From Acidobacteriota bacterium (GTDB lineage Bacteria > Actinomycetota > Thermoleophilia > Miltoncostaeales > Miltoncostaeaceae), in contig JAGWYY010000004.1 of NCBI GenBank assembly GCA_018969105.1, positions 1 to 33,143 of the forward strand: 33,143 bases of DNA, read 5' to 3'. Position numbers and translations under genes: made by a program. Below the pieces are notes generated by a model. That model was not told where the DNA came from, searched no databases, and saw only the letters and a program-made list of their open reading frames with translations. Shown in pieces: positions 1-8,940 of this stretch (positions are counted from its first letter, which is position 1; every line of letters begins with the position of its first letter).

Positions 1-1245
1 TGCCCCGTTGGAATTGCTCGCCACCACCGACGCGATCAGGAACCTGCCGATGTCCGCGGTGGTGACGGTGTACGACGATGACGTCGCCCCGCTGATGGCC
101 ACGCACCCCGCGCCCGCCGCCGACGTGCACCGCTGCCATGAGTAGGCATGCCCGGTGGGCAGGTACTTCCAGGTGCCGTTGGACACCGTGAGCACCGTGC
201 CGACCTTCGGCCGTCCGGATACCGACGGGGCGGTGACACCCGTGGGCACCACGCCGGTGAGCACGCGCCCGACCCTGCCGCCGGGATCGGCGTACCACAC
301 GTTGCCGTCGGGGCCGGCGGTGATGCCGAGCGGCGTGGCCCCGCTGCGGGGGATCACATACTCCGTCACCTGCCCCGACGGGGTGATGCGCCCCACCCGA
401 CCGGAATCCTCCTCGGTGAACCACAGATTGCCGTCGGGGCCTGAGGTGATGCCCTTGAGCCGCGTGGCGCCCGACGTCACCGGGAACGTGGTGACGGTGC
501 CCGACGTGGTGATGCGGGCAATGGCCGGCGGCGTGGTTCCACGGAGCGTCACCCACAGGTTGCCGTCGGGGCCGCTGGTGATGGCGCCCGGGTTGGAGCC
601 GGCTGCGAAGGTGCTCGCAATCACGGTGACGCCCGCGGGCGTGGTGCGCGTGAGCGCATCCTCGCCGCCGGCGATGCCCCACACGTTGCCGTCAGACCCG
701 GCCGCGAGGCCCGTCAGCAGGGTCACGGCACTGGGAAGCGCGAAGGTCGACACAGCGCCGCCGGTGGTCGCCCGGACGACCGACCCGACAATCGAGAGCC
801 ACATGTTGCCGTCGGGGCCTGCGATCACGGCCTGTGCATAGGCGTTCGCAGGCACCGGGAAGGTGCTCACGGGCGTCACCGCTCCCGCGGTGGTGGACCG
901 CGCGAGGGCAGGCACCGGGTTGAAGGCCTCGGTGAACCACAGGTTGCCGTCGGGGCCGCTGGCAATTGACAGCGGTGCCGAGTCGTTCGGAATGCCTGCG
1001 GTGAAGCCGGTGAACGTGCCGCTGGGGGTGACCCGGCCGATTCCGCTCAACGAGTTGGTGGTGGGGAGCACCTCGGTGTACTGCCCGATCCACAGGTTGC
1101 CATCCGGTCCGCTGGTGATCGCCTGGGGGCCGCCGCCGGTCACGGGGAACTCCGTGACGTCGCCCACCGCGGCGCTGCCAACGGCCGGCAGTGCCAGGGC
1201 ACCGGCGAGCCCGAGCAGCAGGGCATGGCGAATGGGATGGGACAT
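1..1245 (-). CDS. Secreted NHL/Vgb-like (streptogramin-lyase-fold) beta-propeller with C-terminal Ig-like region; 3' end lies outside the window
   Basis: Minus-strand frame from ATG at 1245 (MSHPIRHALLLGLAGALALPAVGSAAVGDVTEFPV...) appears open to the window edge. Seven degenerate GPDGNLWFTE-type repeats about 42 aa apart, then a GRPKVGTVLTVSNGTWKYLPTGHAYSWQRC Ig-like segment. Missing from the ORF track because it is unterminated. Confidence 0.8.
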   Translation of the reverse strand, partial: MSHPIRHALLLGLAGALALPAVGSAAVGDVTEFPVTGGGPQAITSGPDGNLWIGQYTEVLPTTNSLSGIGRVTPSGTFTGFTAGIPNDSAPLSIASGPDGNLWFTEAFNPVPALARSTTAGAVTPVSTFPVPANAYAQAVIAGPDGNMWLSIVGSVVRATTGGAVSTFALPSAVTLLTGLAAGSDGNVWGIAGGEDALTRTTPAGVTVIASTFAAGSNPGAITSGPDGNLWVTLRGTTPPAIARITTSGTVTTFPVTSGATRLKGITSGPDGNLWFTEEDSGRVGRITPSGQVTEYVIPRSGATPLGITAGPDGNVWYADPGGRVGRVLTGVVPTGVTAPSVSGRPKVGTVLTVSNGTWKYLPTGHAYSWQRCTSAAGAGCVAISGATSSSYTVTTADIGRFLIASVVASNSNGA

Positions 1246-1340
1246 GAAGGAGGTCTACGCGCCCTTGGCCAGCAGTCCTGCCGAGGCGGTAATGCAGCGA
1301 CGTCACATCATGATGCGACATTTGTGGCACCCTGATGCAC

Positions 1341-1610
1341 ATGGAAGGCAAGAAGCCCGGGAAGATGGGGCGTGTGCGCACGACCGTCACGCTCGATCCC
1401 GATGTCGCCAAGGTGCTGGAGGACCTCCAGCGCGAACGCGGCCAGGGGCTCAGTGAGGTGCTCAACGACCTCGTCCGCTCTGGGCCGGCCAACGCACCCG
1501 TGCGGGCGCCGTTCGTGCAGCGGACGTCCCCCATCGGCATCACGGGCCCGTCGTGCACCGGGGAGATCCTCGGCATGGATGACGACCAGCGCTTCCCGGT
1601 GACCGGGTGA
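1341..1610 (+). CDS. Ribbon-helix-helix (CopG/VapB-like) antitoxin, apparently orphan
   Basis: RVRTTVTLDPDVAKVLEDLQRERGQGLSEVLNDLVRSG is a typical RHH antitoxin N-terminus. Its stop overlaps the start of a PIN-toxin remnant (GTGA). Alternative start at 1335. Confidence 0.75.
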   Translation: MEGKKPGKMGRVRTTVTLDPDVAKVLEDLQRERGQGLSEVLNDLVRSGPANAPVRAPFVQRTSPIGITGPSCTGEILGMDDDQRFPVTG

Positions 1611-1726
1611 TCGTCGACGCCAACCTGCTGCTGTACGCGCGCGACGACCTCTCGCCATTCCACGAGCGGGCGCGCCCCTGGCTCGAGGTGCGGTGGAGCA
1701 ATCCGGTGGCCGAACCGGCCGGCTGA
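1607..1726 (+). pseudogene. Truncated VapC/PIN-domain toxin remnant (39 aa)
   Basis: GTG start overlaps the antitoxin stop; translation VIVDANLLLYARDDLSPFHERARPWLEVRWSNPVAEPAG*. The first 27 residues match the PIN N-terminus (MIVDANLLLYA...SPFHERARxWLE), then homology is lost and a stop follows. Not in the ORF track because of its length. Confidence 0.7.
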
Positions 1727-1848
1727 ACGCCGACCGCTTCACATAACCCGAACAGGGTTCTTCGACCGCTCTTAGGTTGCCCTCACCCGGCTCTCGCGGG
1801 AGCCCGTGAATGTGGCGTCGCCTGCTCAACCAACCCCAGGAGCAACCG

Positions 1849-2547
1849 ATGAAGACCCGTTCCCGCAAGATCACCAGCCTTCTGCTCGCCGGCAGCATCC
1901 TCGCCACCGGTGCAGCCGGAATCGGCATGTCGAGTGCCATGGCCCATGACAACGGCGGCACGCAGGGTGCCGCCCGCCAGGCGCGCGCCGGGCACCAGAT
2001 GCCCGCTGCCGTGGCCACGGCCGTGAAGAGCCTGCTCGGCGTGGACGACGCCGCGCTCGCCGCCGCCCGCCAGGCCGGCACCTCGCTCACGGCGCTTGCG
2101 CAGCAGAAGGGCATCGCGCGCGACACCCTGGTGACCACCATCTTCAATGCGCTCAAGGCCAACCGGCCGGCGAACGCCCCGGCGCGCACCGATGCCCAGA
2201 TCACCGCCAAGGCCGGCCACATCGCCGACCACGTGCCCGGGCAGGGCGGTCGCAGGGCCGACGGGGTGCGCACGGCGGTCGAGGGCGCCATCGCTCAGGC
2301 CATCGGCGTGAGCGCCGACGAGCTGAAGGCCGCGCGCCAGGCCGGCACCTCGCCCGCCACGCTCGCCCAGCAGAAGGGAGTGTCCCGCGACACCGTGGTG
2401 ACCGCCGTCGTCGCCGCCCTCAAGGCCAACAAGCCCGCTGACGCGCCGGACCTCACCGACGCCCAGCTCACCGAGATGGCCGGCCGCGTGGTGGACAACG
2501 CGCGACCCGGTCACGGTCCCGGCGGCCATGGGAGCCACCGCCGGTAG
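1849..2547 (+). CDS. Secreted protein with two tandem ~65-aa helical repeats
   Basis: AGGAGC RBS before ATG 1849; signal peptide MKTRSRKITSLLLAGSILATGAAGIGMSSAMA; repeats LGVDDAALAAARQAGTSLTALAQQKGIARDTLVTTIFNALKANRP... and IGVSADELKAARQAGTSPATLAQQKGVSRDTVVTAVVAALKANKP... Confidence 0.75.
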   Translation: MKTRSRKITSLLLAGSILATGAAGIGMSSAMAHDNGGTQGAARQARAGHQMPAAVATAVKSLLGVDDAALAAARQAGTSLTALAQQKGIARDTLVTTIFNALKANRPANAPARTDAQITAKAGHIADHVPGQGGRRADGVRTAVEGAIAQAIGVSADELKAARQAGTSPATLAQQKGVSRDTVVTAVVAALKANKPADAPDLTDAQLTEMAGRVVDNARPGHGPGGHGSHRR

Positions 2548-2609
2548 GTGCCCCGGGCCCCCCGGGCCGGTAGCCTGACCTCGTCACCAATCGCAGGGGA
2601 GAGCGATCG

Positions 2610-3119
2610 ATGGGCGAGTCAGAGCGCAAGCCGGTTCCGGGGGGCCTGAGCACCGGTCTCGGGAGGGCCGCCGTGGCGGATCCCGCGGCCAATCCCTGGG
2701 GGGCACTCGTGGTGGGCCTGCCTGGCACGCAGGCCGAGGGCGTGGAGGCCATGTGCTGGTTCGCCGATGGCAACGCGCTGGTGAGCGCGCTGGCCATGGA
2801 GATCCCGCTGTGGAACGTGAACCCGGCCGACGAGGAGGATGCCCACCGCGCGCGCCAGCTGGCCAGCATGGGCCAGCGCATCGTGGCCGGCGGCGGAGCC
2901 GGCGATGAGACCTTTGCCTACTCGGCCCCGGCGGTGAAGCATCTGCTGCAGCAGGACGCCGACGTCCGCTGGCTCGGCAAGGTGGATGACCTCATGACCA
3001 GTGACGACGCCCTGGCCGTGGAGCTGCGGGCGGCGTTCACGTCGGGCGACGGCGCGGCCCCGGTGGCCGATGCCGAGCGCGAGGCCTTCACCACCTTCCT
3101 GCGCGAGCGCTACGCCTAG
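2610..3119 (+). CDS. Hypothetical protein (169 aa)
   Basis: Open frame with plausible composition, GGGGAGAG upstream; no family recognised. Confidence 0.55.
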   Translation: MGESERKPVPGGLSTGLGRAAVADPAANPWGALVVGLPGTQAEGVEAMCWFADGNALVSALAMEIPLWNVNPADEEDAHRARQLASMGQRIVAGGGAGDETFAYSAPAVKHLLQQDADVRWLGKVDDLMTSDDALAVELRAAFTSGDGAAPVADAEREAFTTFLRERYA

Positions 3120-3169
3120 AGGCGGCACCGCGTGGCCGGCGGCGGAGACGGCGCCGGCTGCCTGCCGGC

Positions 3170-4018
3170 TCAGCCCACGAACTTCTGCAGCTCGGCGGCC
3201 ACGATGAGCGTGGCGGCCTCGGTGGGCGTGAGCCCCTCCCCGGCCGCGAAGGCGAGGATGCTGTCGGCCGTCACGGTGACGGGCAGGCCGCCCACCACGC
3301 CGGCGATTGCCTGACGGCCGGGATCCCACGCAAGGGTGGTGAGGTCCGACGGGATCGCCGCGGCAGCGATGTCATCCCAGAAGCCCGGCGCCACCGCGAT
3401 GAGGGCCGTGACCCGGTCAATCACGTCTCCCGCGTAGTCCCACTCGCGCCACCAGCCACCGCGTGAGGGGTGCACGCGCACGGCCTCCGACGCATCGAGC
3501 GGACCGCGACCCAGGTCGGGCACCGCCGCCTCGCCCTTGGGGGCCTGCACCACGGCCACGGCGCAGCCCGGCGCGATGATCTCCCAGCACGTGGTGCCGG
3601 GGTCGGCCTTCGCCTGCGCGAAGGCCCGCCGCCAGGCGTCGCGCGCACAGGGCCAGCGTCCCCACGCGCGCGCGATGGCCTCGCCATCCGCGTGGTGGCC
3701 GATGGCCACGCCGGCCTCCACATCGGGCAGCGCGCCATCCAGCCGCGGCAGCAGGGCCGCAACGCCCGTGGCGCTCACGGCCAGGGTGGGCAGCGCGCGC
3801 TCGTCGGGGGTGATGGTGAGGAACGTGCGCTCGGGGTCGGGGTCGCGACTGGGCAACGCCTGCGTGCCGTTCTCGTGGATCTCCGCGATGAGCGCGTAGG
3901 GGTCGCCGTCGAGCGGGAATGCCGCCTCGCCACAGGGGTGGATGTCACCCGGCATGTCGGTGAGGTGCATCCACACCACGCCGCCCACGGCCAGGCCCTG
4001 CTCGGTGTGGAGGATCAC
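3170..4018 (-). CDS. Hypothetical protein, translationally coupled to the USP gene
   Basis: GTG start at 4018 overlaps the USP stop by 4 bp (GTGA). The ORF-track extension to 4402 is antisense-like N-terminal noise. Confidence 0.55.
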   Translation of the reverse strand: MILHTEQGLAVGGVVWMHLTDMPGDIHPCGEAAFPLDGDPYALIAEIHENGTQALPSRDPDPERTFLTITPDERALPTLAVSATGVAALLPRLDGALPDVEAGVAIGHHADGEAIARAWGRWPCARDAWRRAFAQAKADPGTTCWEIIAPGCAVAVVQAPKGEAAVPDLGRGPLDASEAVRVHPSRGGWWREWDYAGDVIDRVTALIAVAPGFWDDIAAAAIPSDLTTLAWDPGRQAIAGVVGGLPVTVTADSILAFAAGEGLTPTEAATLIVAAELQKFVG

Positions 4019-4833
4019 GCGGGCGGGCGGACGACCAGCACCGATGAGGCCGACTTGTGCGCCACGCGCTCCGACACGCTGCCCAGCGCCTTCGCGCCCT
4101 TCAGACCACGGGCGCCCATCACGATGAGGTCTACCCCCTCGCCCACCCGGGCGATCGCGTCGTGCGCGCGGCCGCGCAGCTGCTCCACGGGGATGTCCCC
4201 GAGCGGGCCCGGCGCCACGGCACCGGCGGCCACGCGACCGGCGGTGACCACGCGCAGCGTGGGGCGGCCCGCGGCGGCGACCTCGATCTGCCGGGCCACC
4301 TCGAGCGCGTAGAGCGACGGCTCCGAGCCGTCGACGGCCACGGCGATCGCCCGCGGGAAGTCGTCCTCGTCGAAGGGCGGGCGGGCCACCAGCACCGAGC
4401 ACGCGGCGTGGCGGATCATGTCGGTGGCCGTGCTCGAGAGCACCAGCCCGCTCACGCGTCCGCCGCCGTGGCTGCCCAGCACCAGCACGCGGGTGTCGCG
4501 CGAGGCATCCAGCAGCACGTCACGCGTGGCGCCTTCGATCACCTCGCCCGTCACCTCCACGCCATCGGGCACCTGCTTGCGTCCGTCGGCCACCGCCTCG
4601 GCGGCCCGCTCGAGCAGGCGCTGCTTGGCCAGGTGGTCGCCGTCAGACGTCACGATGTCCTCGGGCGACACCAGGCGCTGGCCCGCCCAGGTGTTCATGG
4701 CGGCGAAGTAGGGGTCGGCGACGGCGATGAGGCGCACGGAGCCCCCCGGACTCACCAGGCGCCCCGCCTGGCGCGCGGCCTCGAAGCCCGCGCGGGTGCC
4801 ATCGATGGCAGCGGTGATTCGGCTGAGTGGCAT
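4015..4833 (-). CDS. Tandem-domain universal stress protein (USP) family
   Basis: ITAAIDGTRAGFEAARQAGRL...VLVLGSHGGGRVSGLVLSSTATDMIRHAACSVLVARPP followed by IAVAVDGSEPSLYALEVARQI...LIVMGARGLKGAKALGSVSERVAHKSASSVLVVRPP. Confidence 0.85.
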   Translation of the reverse strand: MPLSRITAAIDGTRAGFEAARQAGRLVSPGGSVRLIAVADPYFAAMNTWAGQRLVSPEDIVTSDGDHLAKQRLLERAAEAVADGRKQVPDGVEVTGEVIEGATRDVLLDASRDTRVLVLGSHGGGRVSGLVLSSTATDMIRHAACSVLVARPPFDEDDFPRAIAVAVDGSEPSLYALEVARQIEVAAAGRPTLRVVTAGRVAAGAVAPGPLGDIPVEQLRGRAHDAIARVGEGVDLIVMGARGLKGAKALGSVSERVAHKSASSVLVVRPPA

Positions 4834-4929
4834 GCGCGGATGATGCCGCGCCGGGCGCGCTGCGGCCCCGGTATCGGCCCCCCGGCAGGACGGGCCCGCC
4901 GATGCGGCCGGTGCGACCGATGCGGCCGG

Positions 4930-7020
4930 TCACCCCGCGGGGCGGGTGATGCTGACGGCGTCGGCCCCGGCGATGCGCGCCGAGATGGTGATGGTGCCCG
5001 AGACCAAGCCCGCTGGCGCGAGGGTGACTGTCACCACCCGGCGGCCGGCCGAGCGCGCGACGAACGCCGTCCTGCCGATGACGCGGCCCGATGAGGTGCG
5101 GGCCACCACCACCACGCGACCGGCGCGGCGGGTGGTGACTGTCACCCGGTTCGCGCCCGCGCGCAGCGTCGACGGAGCGGAGACCGTCACCGGATCGCCG
5201 CCCACGAGGCGCAGCGACTCGATGTCGGATCCCGGGTCGAGGCCCGGCTGGCGCGCGGTGGCGGCCACGCTCACAAGGCCACGCCGGGCGCCGGAGTTGA
5301 GCGGCACGTTCACCCAGCGCACCCCGGCCTTGGCGAAGCGCACCACCTGGCGCCCGATCACGCGCGAGCGCTTCACCCTGTCGTTGTCGCGGAAGTCGCG
5401 CCTGAGCACCAGCACCACGCGCGACGCCTGGAACGTGCGCACGCGCACGCGCACCGGGCCCGACACCGGTGCCGTCTTGCGCACCACGAGGCCCACGCGG
5501 GCGGTGACGCCGAACGACGGTCGCGCGAGCCGCTGCCCGGTGTCCACGCCGGCGGTGGGCGCACCCGGGGCGGGAATTGCGCCGTCCATGCCGTTCACGA
5601 CCGGGGCGAGGTCGCCGTTGGGCCCCGCCGGCTGGATGTCGATGCCGCCGGGCCCGGGCGGCGGAGGCGGCGGCACCGCGCCGAGCATCTCGGGCCGCTC
5701 GTACGCGCCGATGTCGGGCGCCGGGTTGCGCAGGTTGGCGGCGCCCTGCGGACGCGATCCGGCCTCCCCGTATCGCCACGACGAGAGCGACTGCGGGGCC
5801 ACCGCCGCGGCGGAGGCAGAGAAGGCGTCGGTGGCCGCGTTGAGCAGGGGCGATCCGGCTGAGGGCATCATGCCGCCAGGCCAGTCACGGGTGTTGAGGC
5901 CCCCCTCCACGCCCGGGTCGCCCACCGAGTTCCCGTTGAGCACCGGTCCGTCAAGGCCCAGGGTGATGGCGTCGAGAGGGCCCGGCACCCCGACGAAGCG
6001 GTTGTTCACGATGCTCGCGGATGCGCCCCCGCGGCCGGCACCGAGGGGCTGGGTCGCGCTGACGGGGGCCAGGCAGTTGGGAGCGGCCACCCGCACGAGC
6101 GACCCGGCGAGCAGCACCGCGACCTGGCGCCCCGCGGCGCCCGGACGCGAGAGGCTGATGGGCGGCCTGCACGAGCGCTGCCAGATGCTGGACAGCGCGA
6201 TGTACGGGTAGTTGAGGGCGGCCGGTGCCTGCCCGGGCTCCTCACGCACCTCCACGGCCGAGCTGTTGGCCTGCTGGGGCGTGGTGATGGCCGAGTTGTA
6301 GACCGCCGCGCGACCTCCCCAGGTCACGTAGCCCCCCTGCAGCACGGAGGCGTTCACCACCGGGGCCGGTGCGTCCGCGCCACCGCCGTCGGGCCCCACC
6401 GCCAGGCGGCCACCGGAGATGGTGCTGCCGAGCACGTACCCGGAACCCTTCATCACCACCGCGGTCTCATTCCCCGTGGCGGCGACGAGCGAGCTGAGCA
6501 CCTGCAGGTTGCCCCCGCGCATGCTGAGCGTGGGGGCATTCGCCCGCGCGCGCGTGACGGTGAGGTTGAAGAGCCACCCGCCGGCGCCGGCGGAGGAGAT
6601 CCACGTGCCCGGCGCGGTGCCCGTCACGCCGAAGCCGACGGCCTGCACCCCGCCGCTGAAGATGAGCGCACCGGCTCCGGTGAGGTTCACGAGCGCCTGC
6701 ACGCCCCCGGGGCCGGCCACCGCCACCATTCCGCGGAACTGCGCGGGCGCCGCGACGTCGTGACGCCCTGGCTCGAGCACCACGAGCACCACGGGACCCA
6801 CCGGGGCGGCGTTCTCGAGCGCCGCCACGCGCGCGATGGTGCGGCATGCAGTGGCGGCGCTGGGGTCGTTGCCCCGCACCAGGGCGCAGCGGGCGTCGTC
6901 ACCCGCAACGGGGTCAACCCGCACCGAGAGGTCGTTCGGGCCGGCGCCGCCGCCAAGGGCCAGCCCGGGGATGCCCAGCGTGGCAGCAGCCACCAGCGAT
7001 ATGGGGAGGGCGCGGTTCAT
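4930..7020 (-). CDS. Secreted beta-helix-like protein
   Basis: Signal peptide MNRALPISLVAAATLGIPGLALGG; CRTIARVAALENAAPVGPVVLVVLEPGRHDV resembles the parallel beta-helix N-terminal pattern, followed by irregular beta-rich repeats. Start taken at 7020. Confidence 0.65.
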   Translation of the reverse strand: MNRALPISLVAAATLGIPGLALGGGAGPNDLSVRVDPVAGDDARCALVRGNDPSAATACRTIARVAALENAAPVGPVVLVVLEPGRHDVAAPAQFRGMVAVAGPGGVQALVNLTGAGALIFSGGVQAVGFGVTGTAPGTWISSAGAGGWLFNLTVTRARANAPTLSMRGGNLQVLSSLVAATGNETAVVMKGSGYVLGSTISGGRLAVGPDGGGADAPAPVVNASVLQGGYVTWGGRAAVYNSAITTPQQANSSAVEVREEPGQAPAALNYPYIALSSIWQRSCRPPISLSRPGAAGRQVAVLLAGSLVRVAAPNCLAPVSATQPLGAGRGGASASIVNNRFVGVPGPLDAITLGLDGPVLNGNSVGDPGVEGGLNTRDWPGGMMPSAGSPLLNAATDAFSASAAAVAPQSLSSWRYGEAGSRPQGAANLRNPAPDIGAYERPEMLGAVPPPPPPGPGGIDIQPAGPNGDLAPVVNGMDGAIPAPGAPTAGVDTGQRLARPSFGVTARVGLVVRKTAPVSGPVRVRVRTFQASRVVLVLRRDFRDNDRVKRSRVIGRQVVRFAKAGVRWVNVPLNSGARRGLVSVAATARQPGLDPGSDIESLRLVGGDPVTVSAPSTLRAGANRVTVTTRRAGRVVVVARTSSGRVIGRTAFVARSAGRRVVTVTLAPAGLVSGTITISARIAGADAVSITRPAG
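5023..5035. repeat. 13-bp palindrome GGTGACTGTCACC, copy 1
   Basis: Exact match, inside the beta-helix-like CDS. Confidence 0.8.
5134..5146. repeat. 13-bp palindrome GGTGACTGTCACC, copy 2
   Basis: Exact match, 111 bp from copy 1. Confidence 0.8.
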
Positions 7021-7132
7021 GGAGGGAGTCCTTGCGGTGGAGGCTACTCCGGTCCGGGACTGCATCCACACATCGCAGGCATCACCCCTGCCGCGGGCGT
7101 CCGGCCCCTGCGCGCCGCCGCGCGCCCTGCGG

Positions 7133-7477
7133 TCAGAGCGACGCGAGAACGGCGACGGGGTCGCCGTCGGGGCCCGTCCGCACGAACAGCCACCAGCGGT
7201 AGAAGTCGTCGCGGGCGTCCGAGGTGATGGCCACGCCGCACGCGGTTGACTCCGCGGGGCTCAGCCGGAACACCGCATCGGTCACGTGCGCGGGGTCGAG
7301 GGCGTCGGCGCCGAAGGCCGTGAGCGCCGCGGCCACGGCATCGGGAGCGCTTCCCTCTCCACCCTCGTACCGGGCGCCGCACTGCGGGCACGCGCCAGGC
7401 GCGATGTCGTCCACGCCGTCCACCACCACCGCGCCGCACAGCGGGCAGTCGAGCCGGGCGCTCACCGGGACCACCAT
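7133..7477 (-). CDS. Small zinc-ribbon-containing hypothetical protein
   Basis: CPLC...CPQC pair near the N-terminus. Confidence 0.5.
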   Translation of the reverse strand: MVVPVSARLDCPLCGAVVVDGVDDIAPGACPQCGARYEGGEGSAPDAVAAALTAFGADALDPAHVTDAVFRLSPAESTACGVAITSDARDDFYRWWLFVRTGPDGDPVAVLASL

Positions 7478-7501
7478 GCCCTCACGCGGCCCACCCCGCG
7501 C

Positions 7502-8206
7502 TCATCGCGTGACGATGGGGATGATGAGCGACGCGAGCACGATCACCGTCGCGGTGATGGCCATCCATGGCGTGCCGCGACCGCGCGTGAGGCGGTGCAC
7601 CCCGTAGTAGGCAAGCACCGATGCCACGCCTGCCACCACCACGGTGATGAACGAGGTGACCACCGTGAAGTCGCGTGACACCGCCACGCCCGCCAGCACC
7701 GTGGAGAGCAGCGTGCCGAGCGCCACGGAGTCGAGCCCGCCGGCGTCGAGGTCGCGCAGGTTGTTGGCCTCCCACGCCAGCCAGATGCCGGCGAAGATGA
7801 ACCACACGGCCATGATGAGCTCGGCGGTGGCGCGGGTCTCGGCGGGCGTGCCACGCCAGTCCATGAACAGCAGCACGGCCTCCACCACCTGCACGCCCGC
7901 GGAGATCGCCACGGCGACCCATGTGATGCCCAGAAGCGACTTCTGGTCGGCTGACATGCCTGCGGGGCCCGGGATCTCCAGTTCGGGGTCCACGGGATGG
8001 ATGCGCCCGCTCGCGATGAGCCGTCCGCGCACCCAGATGCCGATGCCCAGCATCACCAGGCCCGCGATGGCGCCGATGATGAACGAGATGAGCGCCACGC
8101 CGGCGGGGGTGCCCCCCGCCACGCGCATGGCGTTGTACACCACCACCCAGCCGATGAGGATGGCGGAGAGGGTCCACGAGATGAGGCGGCCGGGGGCCAG
8201 GCTCAC
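7502..8206 (-). CDS. Multi-pass membrane protein of unknown function
   Basis: GTG start at 8206 overlaps the SDR stop (GTGA); six or so hydrophobic helices (ISWTLSAILIGWVVVYNAM... to ...VIVLASLIIPIVTR). The longer ORF 7502..9046 reads through upstream genes. Confidence 0.65.
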   Translation of the reverse strand: MSLAPGRLISWTLSAILIGWVVVYNAMRVAGGTPAGVALISFIIGAIAGLVMLGIGIWVRGRLIASGRIHPVDPELEIPGPAGMSADQKSLLGITWVAVAISAGVQVVEAVLLFMDWRGTPAETRATAELIMAVWFIFAGIWLAWEANNLRDLDAGGLDSVALGTLLSTVLAGVAVSRDFTVVTSFITVVVAGVASVLAYYGVHRLTRGRGTPWMAITATVIVLASLIIPIVTR

Positions 8207-8940
8207 GTGCGCTCCGCCTGGCCACCGTCCACCACGAGGCACTGGCCCGTGACGTATTCGGCGCTCACGACGTAGAGCATGGCATCCACGACGTCGCCGG
8301 GTGTGCCCACGCGGCCGAGCACGGTCTCGGATGCCACGTTGGCCTCCGCCTGCGCGCTGGAGTCGTCGGGCATCAGCACGGGCCCGGGGATGATTGCGTT
8401 CGCAAGCACGTCGGGAGCGTACGCCTGCGCGAGGATGCGCGTGAGCATCACGAGCCCGGCCTTGCTCACCGAGTGCGGGGCGCGGTGGGCCCAGGGGCGC
8501 AGGCCCGCGACGTCGCCAATGTTCACGATGCGCCCGAAGCCCCGGCCGGCCATGGCCTGCCCCAGCGCCTGCGACAGGAACATCGGCGCGGTGAGGTTGG
8601 TGGCCATGGCGCGATCCCACATGGCGCGGTCCACCTGGTCGAACGGCGCGCTCTCCCATGTGCTGGCCGAGTTGATGAGGATGTCCACGCCGCCGAGCGC
8701 CTGCTCGGCCTCGGCCGCCAGCGCCTCGGCCGCGCCCGGCTCGCCGAGGTCGGCCTGCAGCACCACGGCGTTCACCCCGCGCTCGCGGCAGGCGGCGGCC
8801 AGCGCCTCGGCGTCGTCGGCGGATGACCGGTGGTGGATCGCCACGTCCACCCCGCTCGCCGCGAGCGCCGACACCATCGCGGCTCCCACGCGGCGCGCGC
8901 CGCCGGTCACCAGGGCGTGCTTGCCCGCGGGGTCGATCAT
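8203..8940 (-). CDS. Short-chain dehydrogenase/reductase, pteridine-reductase-like, with catalytic Tyr replaced by His
   Basis: TGGARRVGAAM nucleotide-binding motif; NSAS; NIGDVAG; APHSVSKAG where Y-x-x-x-K is expected; NAIIPGPVL; VDGGQ. Confidence 0.8.
   Translation of the reverse strand: MIDPAGKHALVTGGARRVGAAMVSALAASGVDVAIHHRSSADDAEALAAACRERGVNAVVLQADLGEPGAAEALAAEAEQALGGVDILINSASTWESAPFDQVDRAMWDRAMATNLTAPMFLSQALGQAMAGRGFGRIVNIGDVAGLRPWAHRAPHSVSKAGLVMLTRILAQAYAPDVLANAIIPGPVLMPDDSSAQAEANVASETVLGRVGTPGDVVDAMLYVVSAEYVTGQCLVVDGGQAERT

Noticed and set aside
155-841. 228-aa plus-strand ORF with repeated LPSGP motifs
   Set aside because: The repeats are the antisense reading of the GPDGNLW beta-propeller repeats encoded on the minus strand.
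280-1120. Regularly spaced direct repeats (cacaggttgccgtcggggcc) as a possible CRISPR array
   Set aside because: Spacing of about 125 bp with degenerate units in a coding frame; explained by beta-propeller blade repeats.
1-1245. Virginiamycin B lyase (antibiotic resistance)
   Set aside because: Only the general propeller repeat is shared; a signal peptide and Ig-like tail argue for a secreted structural or binding protein, and no catalytic residues were confirmed.
692-1663. 323-aa minus-strand ORF
   Set aside because: Overlaps the beta-propeller gene in another frame and is antisense to the antitoxin; no recognisable domain.
3135-3158. GCCGGCG...CGCCGGC inverted repeat between convergent genes as a regulatory element
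   Set aside because: Probably a simple GC hairpin terminator; composition makes such repeats common, so not reported as a finding.
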